Positions 39,340 through 48,205 of a DNA stretch of 64,000 bases are shown piece by piece. This DNA is from Lactobacillus sp. LL6. GTDB taxonomy: Bacteria; Bacillota; Bacilli; Lactobacillales; Lactobacillaceae. The notes under the pieces were generated by a model, which had not been told where the DNA came from, searched no databases, and was given only the letters and a program-made list of their open reading frames with translations. Position numbers and translations under genes: made by a program. Position 1 is the first letter of the stretch. Each line of letters starts with the position of its first letter. The DNA is taken from assembly GCF_007570935.1 (NCBI RefSeq), contig NZ_VLLR01000001.1:620001-684000 (forward strand). The letters are read 5' to 3'.

Positions 39340-41067
39340 ATGTCATCAGTTGAAACTCTAATTATTATTTCAGTTATTATTTTAATTATCGTCGTCGTTG
39401 CCTTCATGTTAATTATGAATCGTAAACAGCTGCATCAAATCGAAATACTAGATAAAGTAATCGAAAAAATTGAAAAGATGCATCTAGAACGCGATATAGA
39501 CCGTTTAGACAAAATGGATTTAGCCGGTGAAAGCTTAACTACACTGAACACATGGCGCAAGAGTTATCAGGAAAATTCAACAATTAAACTTCCTGAAGCA
39601 CGTCATTTAGTAGAAGAGGCTGCAGATCAAAATACCAGCTATCGTTTGTTTAAGGCTCGTAAAAACATTAAGAGGGCACAAGAAATTATTAAGCAAGTTT
39701 ATGAAGATGCCAAAAATACAAAGGAAGTCTTTACAGAACTACTTGAATCTAATCGTGAAAACCAGGTGCAATATGATGCACTTATTAAAAATTATCGTGA
39801 GATTAGAAAAATGGTTTTGGCAGATTCATTTGATTATGGTGTCTCACTTGAAGAAGTTGAAAATGAACTTTCCAGTATGGATAATGATTTTGATCAAGCT
39901 AAAAATTTATCTTCTCAAGGAGACCATGTTGAGGCAAAACGCGTATTATCAAAGATTCGCAATGATTTAAAAAACTTGCAGGATGAATTACCTAAACTGC
40001 GAGAAGGTCATCATCAAATTGAATCTGTCTTTCAAGATCAGTTGCGTGAGTTATCAAATACTTATAAAAATATGATTTCAGAAAAATATTATATTACTGA
40101 AATCAATATTTTTGATGAAATTAAGAAGATTCATGTTGAGATTGATGCAGCTCGTAATTTGTTAGCTGGTTTAAAAATTGAAGAATTAATCAAAAAGAAT
40201 CAAGAAATTTCTAAACAGATTGATGGTCTTTATACTGTTTTAGAAAAAGAATATAAAGCACGTCCATTTGTGGAAGAAAATCGTGATAAAATGCTTTCGC
40301 TTATTACTCATCAACAAGTTGCTTCTAAAAAGCTTGTTGAAAAGCTCAACCATATTGATGAAAGTTATGAATTAACTCATGGCGAACTAGAAGAAAGTCA
40401 GAAACTTGAAAAAGAAGTTAATGATATGAGCCGTAAATATACCGAGGAAATTCAAAAGATCACTGATGGTAAAGGGGTCTATTCAGAAATTCAAGATTCA
40501 TGGTTGGCAATGCTCGATAGATTACGTGAGATTGATGCAGAACAAAAGAAGATGTCACAAGATGTTGATGGGTTGTATGAATCAGAAAACGTTGCTAATG
40601 ATTCAATTGCTCAATTTAAACAAGAAGTATCTTTAGTCTATCGCAGACTTGAACGGCGTAATTTACCAGGTAATCCCGAATCATTTGTTCAAATGTATAC
40701 TCTAGTGGTTAATGAAATTGGACATGTAAGTGAGGAACTTAGTCGGGTAAGAATTAATATGGAAAGAATTTCTGACGAATTAATTCAAATTTCAGATGAT
40801 GTTGAACGTTTAAAGCGTGAGGCCGATGATATTATTAATTCTGCTAACTTGGTTGAACTTACTATGCAATATTCAAATAAATATGCAAAACAAGAATCAA
40901 TTAAGCGAGCACAAGAAAAAGCACTTAGATTTTATCAACAAGATTATGATTATAAAGGTGCTTTAGATATTATTGCCACTGCTATTGAAAAAGTAGAGCC
41001 AGGTTCGTATCAACGTCTAGAAAATTCATATTACTCTGAAAAAAATCATAAAGAAAACGAAGCTTAA
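39340..41067 (+). CDS. ezrA: Septation ring formation regulator EzrA
   Basis: 575 residues: one N-terminal membrane helix (about 5-24, IIISVIILIIVVVAFMLI) and then an entirely helical cytoplasmic region of spectrin-like repeats, the EzrA architecture and length. It limits FtsZ ring formation and coordinates wall synthesis at the septum. TTGGAGGAAAAG supports the ATG, and a TATAAT at 39311-39316 is a likely -10. Divergent from rpsD. Confidence 0.93.
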   Translation: MSSVETLIIISVIILIIVVVAFMLIMNRKQLHQIEILDKVIEKIEKMHLERDIDRLDKMDLAGESLTTLNTWRKSYQENSTIKLPEARHLVEEAADQNTSYRLFKARKNIKRAQEIIKQVYEDAKNTKEVFTELLESNRENQVQYDALIKNYREIRKMVLADSFDYGVSLEEVENELSSMDNDFDQAKNLSSQGDHVEAKRVLSKIRNDLKNLQDELPKLREGHHQIESVFQDQLRELSNTYKNMISEKYYITEINIFDEIKKIHVEIDAARNLLAGLKIEELIKKNQEISKQIDGLYTVLEKEYKARPFVEENRDKMLSLITHQQVASKKLVEKLNHIDESYELTHGELEESQKLEKEVNDMSRKYTEEIQKITDGKGVYSEIQDSWLAMLDRLREIDAEQKKMSQDVDGLYESENVANDSIAQFKQEVSLVYRRLERRNLPGNPESFVQMYTLVVNEIGHVSEELSRVRINMERISDELIQISDDVERLKREADDIINSANLVELTMQYSNKYAKQESIKRAQEKALRFYQQDYDYKGALDIIATAIEKVEPGSYQRLENSYYSEKNHKENEA

Positions 41068-41113
41068 AAGATTGAAATTAGAGCAATTTCTAGTTACAAT
41101 TAGTAAGTATTGT

Positions 41114-41139
41114 TAAACGGTCAATCTGACCGTTTTTTT
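41114..41139 (+). terminator. Terminator after ezrA
   Basis: AACGGTC and GACCGTT pair around AATCT and are followed by TTTTT. Confidence 0.85.
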
Positions 41140-41156
41140 AAAGGGGTTAATGTATC

Positions 41157-42314
41157 GTGATATATTTTGATAATAGTGCAACAACACAGATTAATCCGGA
41201 AGTTTTAGCAACTTATAATAAAGTAGCTACTGACATCTGGGGCAATCCATCTAGTTTGCATAAGTTGGGTGATCGGTCACACCAGTTGCTTGAAGCTTCA
41301 CGTAAGCAAATTGCAGAATTATTGGGCGTAAAGCAGCATGAAATTTTCTTCACTTCTGGAGGTACTGAGTCTAATAATACTGCCATTAAAGGTACAGCCA
41401 TTCAAAAGCGAGAATTTGGTAAGCATATTATTACTTCTAGTGTTGAACATGCTTCTGTTGCTAATTCTTTTACAGCTTTAGAAAACTTAGGCTATCGCGT
41501 AACTCGTCTTCCTGTTGATAAAAAGGGTCGAGTTAATGTCAATGACTTGCGTAATGCTCTTGATTCAGATACTACACTGGTTTCAATTATGGGTGTTAAT
41601 AATGAAATTGGTACTATCCAACCTATTGAAGAAATTAGTGACTTATTAGAAAATTATCCAACTGTTCAATTCCATGTTGATAATGTTCAGGCACTTGGCA
41701 AGAATATTTGGGAGCAAGTTTTTACGCCACGAGTTGACTTATCTAGTCTCTCAGCTCATAAATTCCATGCACCACGTGGAATCGGTATTCTTTACAAAAA
41801 AGAGGGTAAAATGTTAACACCACTTCATGATGGTGGGGGACAGGAAAAAGGTCTTCGTTCAGGAACTGAAAACTTACCAGCTATTGCAGGCATGGCAAAA
41901 GCAGTTCGTCTTCTTTTAGAAGATGAACCTGAAAAAGCAAAAAGAGAATTAGCAATCAAGCAAAAAATTACTGATTATCTAAAAGATAAGCCTGGGATTC
42001 ATATCTTTTCACCAATTGATGGTTTTGCACCACATATTTTATGTTTTGCATTAGAAGGAATTCGTGGCGAAACTTTAGTTCATACTTTAGAAGAGCAAGA
42101 TATTTTTGTATCAACTACTTCGGCTTGTGCTTCTAAGACTGCCGATGAAGCAAGTACATTAGTTGCTATGAAAGTTGATGATAAAATTGCAACAAGTGCA
42201 ATTCGTCTTAGCTTTGATGAAAGTAATACAATGGAAGAGGCAGATAAGTTTATCGAAGTATTTGATAAGATTTATAAGCACTTTGCAAAAATTAATCACT
42301 TAGGAGAAAATTAA
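41157..42314 (+). CDS. Cysteine desulfurase (NifS/IscS-like), partner of ThiI
   Basis: 385-residue PLP enzyme. IYFDNSATT starts the fold, [12 protein letters not shown] holds the PLP Lys, and TTSACASK holds the catalytic Cys. It abuts thiI (the stop and start overlap), so it most likely supplies persulfide sulfur to ThiI for 4-thiouridine, like NifZ of Bacillus. No Fe-S scaffold gene is nearby. The start is a GTG after AAGGGG. Confidence 0.93.
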   Translation: MIYFDNSATTQINPEVLATYNKVATDIWGNPSSLHKLGDRSHQLLEASRKQIAELLGVKQHEIFFTSGGTESNNTAIKGTAIQKREFGKHIITSSVEHASVANSFTALENLGYRVTRLPVDKKGRVNVNDLRNALDSDTTLVSIMGVNNEIGTIQPIEEISDLLENYPTVQFHVDNVQALGKNIWEQVFTPRVDLSSLSAHKFHAPRGIGILYKKEGKMLTPLHDGGGQEKGLRSGTENLPAIAGMAKAVRLLLEDEPEKAKRELAIKQKITDYLKDKPGIHIFSPIDGFAPHILCFALEGIRGETLVHTLEEQDIFVSTTSACASKTADEASTLVAMKVDDKIATSAIRLSFDESNTMEEADKFIEVFDKIYKHFAKINHLGEN

Positions 42315-43534
42315 TGGTTAAATACACAGAAGTTATGATTCGCTATGGTGAATTGTCAACTAAAGGTAAGAATCGAAAGGACTTTATTGGACGTTTAGCA
42401 GGAAATGTTACTAAAGTCTTGAAAGATTTTCCAGAAGTTGAAATTCATCCACGTCATGATAGAATGCATATTGTTCTTAATGGCGCACCTTTTGAAGAAA
42501 TTGATAAGCGTTTAAAGAAAGTTTTTGGTATTCAGACTTACTCACCTGCTATTAAAGTACCAAAAACATTAGAAGATATTGAAAAAACATCTTTAGAATT
42601 GATGCAAGACACATTTGAAGATGGAATGACTTTCAAAGTAAATACTAAGCGCAGTGACCATAAGTTTGAATATGATACTAACCAATTAAATAGAATGGTT
42701 GGGGATTACTTATTTGATAATATGGAAAACTTAGAAGCTGAAATGAAACATCCGGACTTAGTATTGAGAATTGAAGTTCGTCAAGATGCGGTTTACATTT
42801 CTAATCAGTTGCTTCATGGTGTGGGAGGGATGCCAGTTGGTACTGCTGGAAAGGCAGTTATGATGTTATCTGGTGGTATTGACTCACCGGTTGCTTCATA
42901 CCTCGCACTTAAGCGCGGTGTTGATATTGAAATGGTTCACTTCTTTAGTCCACCTTATACCAGTGATAAGGCTTTGGCTAAGGCAAAGGAACTCACAGGA
43001 ATTTTAGCAAACTATTCTGGTAAGATTAACTTTATTGCTGTTCCATTTGCAGAAATTCAAGAAACTATTAAAGAAAAATTGCCAGAGGGCTACTTAATGA
43101 CTATTCAACGTCGTTTTATGCTTCGTTTAGCTGATCTTATTCGTCAAAAACGTGGTGGACTAGCAATCTTTAATGGTGAGTCAGTTGGTCAAGTTGCGTC
43201 CCAAACTTTGGAATCTATGGTTGCAATTAACGATGTAACTACAACACCAGTTCTTCGCCCTGTTGCTACAATGGATAAAACTGAAATTATTGAACGCGCT
43301 CAAGAAATTGGTACTTTTGATCTTTCAATTGAACCATTTGAAGATTGTTGTACAATTTTTGCGCCACCTCGTCCAAAGACTAAACCAAAGCTTGATAAGG
43401 CACGTGAATACGAAGCCCGTCTTGATGTTGATGGTCTTATTCAAAGAGCTCTTGATGGTATTGAAGTAATGCCAATTTATCCAAATCAAAAGTTCTTAGA
43501 TGATAAGGCTCAAGAAGACGCAGATTTATTGTAA
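42314..43534 (+). CDS. thiI: tRNA 4-thiouridine sulfurtransferase ThiI
   Basis: 406 residues without the C-terminal rhodanese domain found in E. coli ThiI, the usual Firmicutes form. N-terminal ferredoxin-like and THUMP domains (to about 170) are followed by the PP-loop ATPase with [28 protein letters not shown] near residue 345 carries Cys residues typical of the short form. It makes s4U8 in tRNA using sulfur from the desulfurase just upstream. Confidence 0.95.
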   Translation: MVKYTEVMIRYGELSTKGKNRKDFIGRLAGNVTKVLKDFPEVEIHPRHDRMHIVLNGAPFEEIDKRLKKVFGIQTYSPAIKVPKTLEDIEKTSLELMQDTFEDGMTFKVNTKRSDHKFEYDTNQLNRMVGDYLFDNMENLEAEMKHPDLVLRIEVRQDAVYISNQLLHGVGGMPVGTAGKAVMMLSGGIDSPVASYLALKRGVDIEMVHFFSPPYTSDKALAKAKELTGILANYSGKINFIAVPFAEIQETIKEKLPEGYLMTIQRRFMLRLADLIRQKRGGLAIFNGESVGQVASQTLESMVAINDVTTTPVLRPVATMDKTEIIERAQEIGTFDLSIEPFEDCCTIFAPPRPKTKPKLDKAREYEARLDVDGLIQRALDGIEVMPIYPNQKFLDDKAQEDADLL

Positions 43535-43540
43535 AATAAA

Positions 43541-43569
43541 AACGCTAGGAAAAAACCTAGCGCTTTTTT
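43541..43569 (+). terminator. Terminator after thiI
   Basis: CGCTAGG and CCTAGCG pair around AAAAAA and are followed by CTTTTTT. Confidence 0.85.
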
Positions 43570-43593
43570 CTTAGATTAAAATAGGAACGTAGT

Positions 43594-44301
43594 ATGAGAA
43601 TTGATAAATATTTAGCCAATATGAATGTTGGTTCGCGTAAAGATGTTCATAAGTTGATTAAACAAGGAATCGTAACTATTAATGGAGAAATTGTTAAAAC
43701 ACCAAAGCAAAAAGTAGCAGATACTGATGAAGTGATGGTAGGAGAAGATGTAGTCACTTATCAAAAGTATCATTATTTTTTACTTAATAAGCCTAAAGGG
43801 GTCCTATCTGCGACAGAAGATCGAAGTCAGCGAACTGTAATTAGTTTGCTTAGACCTGAAGATCGTTATCAAAATTTAGCACCAGTAGGTCGACTTGATA
43901 AAGATACGACAGGACTACTTTTATTAACTAATAATGGTCAGCTTAATCATGAGCTCTTAGCTCCTAATAAGCATGTTGATAAGGTTTACCAAGCTAAAAT
44001 TGCAGGAGTAGCAGATGAAGAAACTATAAGAATTTTTGCACAAGGGATGACATTGGGAGATGGCACTCAATTAAAGCCTGCTAAATTAAAAGTTTTAAGT
44101 CAAGATAAAGTAAACGATAGTTCAGAAATTGAAATTAAAATTCAAGAAGGAAAATATCATCAAATTAAGAGAATGTTTGGTGCTTGCGGGATGAAAGTGG
44201 TTGAACTTCATAGAATTTCAATGGGAAATTTAATTCTTGGTAATTTGCCTCTAGGTGAATATCGTGAATTAAGTGGAGAAGAAATAAAAACAATAAAATA
44301 G
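43594..44301 (+). CDS. rsuA: 16S rRNA pseudouridine(516) synthase, RsuA family
   Basis: 235 residues: an S4 RNA-binding domain (MRIDKYLANMNVGSRKDVHKLIK) and the synthase domain with the catalytic Asp in VGRLDKDTTGLLLLTNNG. GKYHQIKRMF is the conserved C-terminal block. RsuA versus RluB/RluE cannot be settled by eye; RsuA fits best by length. The gene marks the end of the housekeeping region. Confidence 0.9.
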   Translation: MRIDKYLANMNVGSRKDVHKLIKQGIVTINGEIVKTPKQKVADTDEVMVGEDVVTYQKYHYFLLNKPKGVLSATEDRSQRTVISLLRPEDRYQNLAPVGRLDKDTTGLLLLTNNGQLNHELLAPNKHVDKVYQAKIAGVADEETIRIFAQGMTLGDGTQLKPAKLKVLSQDKVNDSSEIEIKIQEGKYHQIKRMFGACGMKVVELHRISMGNLILGNLPLGEYRELSGEEIKTIK

Positions 44302-44368
44302 TTTGGATAAGAAGATAAAAAATAATATAATATTCTTAGAGAAAATAAGTGAGAGGAGTTGTTTGAAA

Positions 44369-44845
44369 ATGAAGAAAAATATCAAATTTGGAGCAATTGC
44401 AGTTGCACTTTTAGCACTCGCTCCAGTATTTTCAAGTACAACTATTGTTAAGGCTGATGTTCAAAAAGCGGTTACTGAACAAAGTGTAGTAACTAAACAA
44501 AATACTGGCGATATAGTAAATGTTACTATGAAGCGTGGTGGCTTCATTTATGACCAAAATGGTGACTTTGCAGTTAATAACCAACGTTACATTTTCTTTA
44601 AAAAAGGGAAAACTTTAGGTGCTTGGAATAAAGGTAAGGTTGTAATTATTAATGGAGAAAAGTTCTACCAAGTTGGTGAGAATGAGTATGTTAAGTTTGA
44701 CTGCATTAAATCTAAGAAGAATAAGAATGGTCAAAAAAAGCATTTGAAGAAAGCTAGTAAAAAAGCTATCAAGAAGAATAAAAATAAAAGAATCAACAAG
44801 AAGCTTGCTAAGAAGTTAGCAAAGAAAGTTATCGTTGTTGAATAA
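44369..44845 (+). CDS. Small secreted SLAP-domain protein
   Basis: 158 residues. Signal peptide of about 29 residues ending VKA-D. Residues about 50-110 form one SLAP-type module (GGFIYDQNGDFAV ... FYQVGENEYVKFD), a C-terminal domain that in acidophilus-group lactobacilli binds S-layer proteins to wall polymers. The last 45 residues are an extreme Lys-rich tail. A TTG at 44363 is equally close to the AGGAG at 44354-44358; the ATG at 44369 is chosen. TATAAT at about 44327 may be the -10. Confidence 0.75.
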   Translation: MKKNIKFGAIAVALLALAPVFSSTTIVKADVQKAVTEQSVVTKQNTGDIVNVTMKRGGFIYDQNGDFAVNNQRYIFFKKGKTLGAWNKGKVVIINGEKFYQVGENEYVKFDCIKSKKNKNGQKKHLKKASKKAIKKNKNKRINKKLAKKLAKKVIVVE

Positions 44846-44850
44846 AAATT

Positions 44851-44875
44851 TGAGGATGTAAATCCTCATTTTTTG
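44851..44875 (+). terminator. Terminator after the SLAP gene (copy 1 of a duplicated hairpin)
   Basis: TGAGGAT and ATCCTCA pair around GTAA, followed by TTTTTTG. The 21-nt core from GGATGTAAATCC through the T-run (44854-44874) is repeated exactly at 45553-45573 beyond the toxin-antitoxin genes. Confidence 0.85.
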
Positions 44876-44910
44876 TTTGTATATCTATTGTATGTTATAA
44901 TGACATACAA
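44873..44910 (+). promoter_or_regulatory. Promoter and palindromic operator of the first toxin-antitoxin operon
   Basis: TTGTTT at 44873-44878, a 17-nt spacer and TATAAT at 44896-44901. The perfect inverted repeat TTGTATGT (44888-44895) / ACATACAA (44903-44910) encloses the -10, a typical autoregulatory site for a RelB/DinJ antitoxin. Confidence 0.8.
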
Positions 44911-44924
44911 AGGAGCTGATAAAA

Positions 44925-45212
44925 ATGAGTACTACAACGATTCGATTAGATGATAATCTAAAAAAACAACTAAGTAAGCAATTAAAAGCTACCGGTTTAA
45001 GTATTAATGCATATTTTACTTTAGCTGCCAAGCAACTTGTTATTCAAAAAAAGGTTCCGTTTGAAATATTGACAGAACCTGATATTCCTAATGAAACTAC
45101 TAGAAAGGCTATGTTAGAAGCTGAGGCAAAAGCAGAAGGTTTAATTCTGGATAATTCTCCTCGCTTTGATAATATAGATGATTTAATTGAATCATTAGAT
45201 AAAGAAGATTAA
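44925..45212 (+). CDS. RelB/DinJ-family antitoxin
   Basis: 95 residues. The N-terminal TTTIRLDDNLKKQL is a ribbon-helix-helix DNA-binding motif, followed by LSINAYFTLAAKQLV and VPFEI, as in DinJ. The acidic C-terminus (NIDDLIESLDKED) would wrap the toxin. AAAGGAGC precedes the ATG. The stop shares a base with the toxin ATG. Known members repress their own operon, and a palindromic operator overlaps the promoter here. Confidence 0.9.
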   Translation: MSTTTIRLDDNLKKQLSKQLKATGLSINAYFTLAAKQLVIQKKVPFEILTEPDIPNETTRKAMLEAEAKAEGLILDNSPRFDNIDDLIESLDKED

Positions 45213-45520
45213 TGTATATTTTAACTTATGACTCACAATTTAAAATTGACTATAAAAAATTTAAAAAAGAACATCCAGAATTAAAGCCTGATTTAAAAAA
45301 TGTCTTAGAACAATTACGTAATAAAGGAACCGTAGAAGCCAGTTATCATCCACACATTTTGAATAATTGGGGTGGAAATTATAACGGTCATTATGAATTG
45401 CATTTAAGTGATGGTAAAGTAGATGTGCTGGTACTTTATTTGCCTCATAAGACTAATCCAACTATTAGGCTAGTAAGATTAGGATCTCATGGGGAACTTT
45501 TTCAAGGTCCTGCTAAGTAG
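45212..45520 (+). CDS. YafQ/RelE-family mRNA interferase toxin
   Basis: 102 residues. YDSQFKIDYKKF at the N-terminus, HPHILNNWGGNYNGHYELHL in the middle and RLVRLGSHGELF at the C-terminus match YafQ-type toxins, with His residues at the expected catalytic positions. Such toxins cut mRNA on the ribosome. It is fully open and coupled to its antitoxin, so this module looks functional. A terminator duplicate follows. Confidence 0.88.
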   Translation: MYILTYDSQFKIDYKKFKKEHPELKPDLKNVLEQLRNKGTVEASYHPHILNNWGGNYNGHYELHLSDGKVDVLVLYLPHKTNPTIRLVRLGSHGELFQGPAK

Positions 45521-45548
45521 TTATACAAAGAATTGATTTATATAAAAA

Positions 45549-45573
45549 ATGGGGATGTAAATCCTCATTTTTT
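45549..45573 (+). terminator. Terminator after the first toxin (copy 2 of the duplicated hairpin)
   Basis: ATGGGGAT and ATCCTCAT pair (one G-T) around GTAA, followed by TTTTTT. Its core is identical to 44854-44874. Confidence 0.85.
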
Positions 45574-45588
45574 ATTAGGGATAGAATA

Positions 45589-46719
45589 ATGAAAATAATT
45601 AAAAAAATGTCTTTTATATTAGTATTGCCATTTTTGTTTGGTTTTACTAATATTGCCCATCGCGGTGATAATGGATTAGGACGCTATACTGAACATAGCT
45701 TTCAAGCGTATGATCATGCAGTTATTAATGGAGCGGATTATTTGGAGCTTGATTTACAAAAAACGCATGACAATGTTTTGGTAGTTAGTCATGATAATAA
45801 TTTGGGACGAGTTTTTGGAATAGATCAAAATATTGAAAAGAGCAACTTTCAGGATCTCCGAAATGTAAAAAATCGAGCTGGTGAATCACTTCATTCACTT
45901 CAAGAAGTATTTACTCGTTATAAACCTGATAAAATCAAGTTCATGATTGAAACAAAAGACGGTCAAATTGGAATGGAACAAGTTCTAGTTAAGTTAATTA
46001 AGCAAAATGGTTTAGAAAATAGAATTTTATTTGAATCGTTTTCACTAAGTTCGCTTAAAAAGTTAGCCAAACTTGCACCAAACATTCCTAGAACTCAGCT
46101 TGGTGGAGATTATCACGATATTAGCAACAATCAATATTTTTCAAATGGTTTTTATGATAAAAATGCGGCAGAATATTTAAGAAAGCATGATAAAGGTTAT
46201 ATCTTATGGGGCGTTGAAAAATCATCTATTATGCAAAAGATGATAGCACACGGAGTTACTGGCTTAATTACGGATTTTCCTGAACGATTGAAAAATGTTA
46301 TGTGGCAAAAAACAGTATTACCAGTGCATGCAATTGATGCTGTAATGAAAGTTGAGAAACCTTTTGCAATTGTGAAAGATAGTTATCAAATTTTGCCAAA
46401 AGGAAGTTTAGTAAAAGTAGATAAGCTAACTTTGCAAAATGGTAAACTAAAGTATGGCTTTAATAATGGCTGGCTTAGTGAAGTTGATGTTACAGCTATA
46501 AATAGGGATGCGCCATATAGTGAACAAGGGAAAATATTTTTAACACGTTCTGCATCATTGTGGCGTGATCCATTGGGAGATAAGAATTTAGATAGAAGTT
46601 TACGAGCAAATAGCAAGTGGAATTATTTTGCAGTAAGCAGCGTGAGCGGGCATAAATTTTATAATCTTGGTAGTAATCAATGGATTGATGGTAGGGATGT
46701 TAGTGAAGAGAGGAGGTAA
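45589..46719 (+). CDS. Secreted glycerophosphodiester phosphodiesterase-family protein
   Basis: 376 residues. A short signal-like hydrophobic start (KKMSFILVLPFLFGF) runs almost directly into the GDPD motif AHRGDNGLG. GADYLELDLQKT, VVSHDNNLGRVFG and MIETK complete the metal and substrate site, and WGVEKSSIMQKMIAHGVTGLITDFPE closes the barrel. After about residue 245 come two repeated SH3/SLAP-like segments (ILPKGSLVKV..., WLSEVDV; YNLGSNQWIDGRDV). Such enzymes release glycerol phosphate from lipid head groups or teichoic acid. Surface attachment through the C-terminal repeats is inferred. Confidence 0.82.
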   Translation: MKIIKKMSFILVLPFLFGFTNIAHRGDNGLGRYTEHSFQAYDHAVINGADYLELDLQKTHDNVLVVSHDNNLGRVFGIDQNIEKSNFQDLRNVKNRAGESLHSLQEVFTRYKPDKIKFMIETKDGQIGMEQVLVKLIKQNGLENRILFESFSLSSLKKLAKLAPNIPRTQLGGDYHDISNNQYFSNGFYDKNAAEYLRKHDKGYILWGVEKSSIMQKMIAHGVTGLITDFPERLKNVMWQKTVLPVHAIDAVMKVEKPFAIVKDSYQILPKGSLVKVDKLTLQNGKLKYGFNNGWLSEVDVTAINRDAPYSEQGKIFLTRSASLWRDPLGDKNLDRSLRANSKWNYFAVSSVSGHKFYNLGSNQWIDGRDVSEERR

Positions 46720-46722
46720 TTT

Positions 46723-46752
46723 ATGGAAACTTCTGCAAGTACAATGTATTAA
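46723..46752 (+). CDS. Possible 9-residue peptide ORF
   Basis: A perfect AGGAGG at 46711-46716, overlapping the end of the GDPD gene, stands 6 nt before an ATG that encodes M-E-T-S-A-S-T-M-Y and stops at 46752. A terminator begins 10 nt later. It could be a short translated peptide next to an Rgg-like regulator, or a chance remnant of a decayed gene. It lacks a secretion leader. Confidence 0.25.
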   Translation: METSASTMY

Positions 46753-46762
46753 ATTTAATTAG

Positions 46763-46789
46763 CAGCTTACATTAGTAAGCTGTTTTTTT
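46763..46789 (+). terminator. Terminator after the GDPD gene
   Basis: CAGCTTAC and GTAAGCTG pair perfectly around ATTA, followed by TTTTTTT. Confidence 0.88.
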
Positions 46790-46809
46790 AGTGAATTAAA
46801 AAACAAATT

Positions 46810-46856
46810 TTCGAATACGAAAGTTCGTGGACTCTCAACTCTTTTCTTTATAAAAT
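46810..46856 (+). promoter_or_regulatory. Island promoter module, copy a (intact Rgg-like regulator)
   Basis: Palindrome TTCGAATACGAA (46810-46821), 2 nt, TTCGTG (46824-46829), 21 nt, TAAAAT (46851-46856). The regulator ATG is 33 nt further on. The geometry is identical to five other copies in the island, and no normal -35 sits at 17 nt from the -10. Its position suggests that the regulator controls itself. Confidence 0.8.
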
Positions 46857-46889
46857 CAAGTTGACATTTGGAAAGGTGAGAGAAAACGA

Positions 46890-47696
46890 ATGACAATAGG
46901 AGAGGCATTGAAGTCAGTAAGGCTTGAACATGGATTAACACAAAAAGAAATGGTTGCTGGTTTTACAACTGAATCGTTTTATTCAAAAGTTGAACACAAT
47001 ATTCATAAGATAGATGCAGAAGTATTGCTTAATATTTTGGTCGCAAACCATATTGATTTGGAAGATTTTTTTGATAAAATTTTAAGTCAAGATTCTAAAA
47101 AAAATCCATATTTTGAATTAGAAAATCAATTGAAATTTGTTCAAAATATAAAAGATATTACAAAATTAGATAAACTTGCAGAAAATCTTAAAAGTAATAT
47201 TCCAGAAGTTTTTAAAGTAAGGTTAGAGGAAGCATATGCGTGGATTTTGCATTCAAATGCACATGCTTCAATACAGTTAAAGAAGAAGGTTCGAAGACAA
47301 TTAACTAAATGTGAGTGGAATAAGTTTTCGTATACGTTTTTGAGTCATGCAATAATATTGCTTGATATTGAGGATGCATATAAGCTAGTTGATTCCGCAT
47401 TTAAAGCTTATGAACGTGATCCGCAGACGGATGTTTATACGCTTCAAGCTATTAGTCAAATTTGTATAAATTTTTTGAATTGTTGTTATCACCAAAAAGT
47501 AAAAAGAAAATATATTTATAGAGCATTAATTATGCTTAAATCTTTACCAGCTAATTTAGCAATTGGATTAGAAAAAATTATTGGTGAGTATTATACAGCC
47601 TTATTCAAAAATAATAAGCAACAGCAAAAAGAAATTGTTAAATTATTAAAGTTAGTAGGATATTATCAACTTATTGAGGATACAGTGGAGGAATAA
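46890..47696 (+). CDS. Rgg/GadR/MutR-like transcriptional regulator (intact)
   Basis: 268 residues. The XRE-type helix-turn-helix at 1-60 (IGEALKSVRLEHGLTQKEM ... SFYSKVE) is followed by an all-helical domain with TPR-like repeats, the Rgg architecture. Rgg proteins usually bind short peptides and then activate or repress. A paralogue at 56224 is close in sequence but frameshifted. Promoter module copy a lies upstream. AAAGGTGAG precedes the ATG. It is followed 2 nt later by a small secreted protein gene. No typical hydrophobic-peptide gene was found next to it. Confidence 0.82.
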   Translation: MTIGEALKSVRLEHGLTQKEMVAGFTTESFYSKVEHNIHKIDAEVLLNILVANHIDLEDFFDKILSQDSKKNPYFELENQLKFVQNIKDITKLDKLAENLKSNIPEVFKVRLEEAYAWILHSNAHASIQLKKKVRRQLTKCEWNKFSYTFLSHAIILLDIEDAYKLVDSAFKAYERDPQTDVYTLQAISQICINFLNCCYHQKVKRKYIYRALIMLKSLPANLAIGLEKIIGEYYTALFKNNKQQQKEIVKLLKLVGYYQLIEDTVEE

Positions 47697-47698
47697 TA

Positions 47699-48076
47699 AT
47701 GAAGAAAAAAATTGTTTTTTTGATGAGCTTGTTAGTAATTTTAGGAATGGGACTTAGTTTAAGTAAGCAAACAGCTAATGCAAGTTTTGCAAGTAAGTAT
47801 CATCTTAAGGCATATATAATGCCTAAGAAATATCGTGGAACTTGGCATCATGGAAGAAATAAATTAAAAATCTCTAGCCGTAGAGTTAATGGATATTCAT
47901 TATACAAGTTTCCACAACACTCTGTAATTCCATATAAATCTAAAGTTTACTTGGTACAAAAAGATGGAACTGGTATTACTTTAGCAGCTCCACAAGTGGA
48001 TGGTTTTGGATTGAAGAGAAGTGGTAAGTTTTTAATTTGGCAGGCTTTTGGTTCTAGAATTAAATATCATCGTTAA
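47699..48076 (+). CDS. Small secreted protein of the RGTW type
   Basis: 125 residues with a signal peptide (about 28 residues, cleavage near ANA-S) and a basic mature part. The segment MPKKYRGTWHH near residue 40 matches TPKAMRGTWYL in the secreted protein at 59368, so the two form a small paralogous family I cannot name. It directly follows the Rgg-like gene (AGTGGAGG upstream) and so shares promoter copy a. Function unknown. Confidence 0.75.
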   Translation: MKKKIVFLMSLLVILGMGLSLSKQTANASFASKYHLKAYIMPKKYRGTWHHGRNKLKISSRRVNGYSLYKFPQHSVIPYKSKVYLVQKDGTGITLAAPQVDGFGLKRSGKFLIWQAFGSRIKYHR

Positions 48077-48098
48077 AATAATTATTATTTCTAATACG

Positions 48099-48138
48099 AA
48101 AAAAGATAGAAATCATACGTTTGATTTCTATCTTTTTT
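48099..48138 (+). terminator. Terminator after the Rgg-like operon
   Basis: AAAAAAGATAGAAATCA pairs with TTGATTTCTATCTTTTTT around a short loop. An extended -10 (TGCTATAAT, 48138-48146) follows at once and probably drives the next gene. Confidence 0.88.
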
Positions 48139-48205
48139 GCTATAATAATTGCTTGGAGAAGTGAAACTATTTCAAAATACAAAATACTATGGTAGGGATG
48201 AGAAA

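Noticed and set aside
39123..39353. 76-codon open frame on the plus strand upstream of ezrA
   Set aside because: It covers the structured rpsD leader of the opposite strand, lacks a ribosome site and runs into the ezrA start.
46759..46941. 60-codon minus-strand frame with a hydrophobic start, as a possible signalling peptide for the Rgg-like protein
   Set aside because: It begins inside the regulator's coding sequence, has no ribosome site and crosses the promoter module; conservation there is explained by the regulatory box.
48089..48100. Seventh copy of the regulon palindrome (TTCTAATACGAA)
   Set aside because: One half-site base is changed, the TTTGTG element is missing, no hexamer lies at the fixed distance, and it overlaps a terminator arm.
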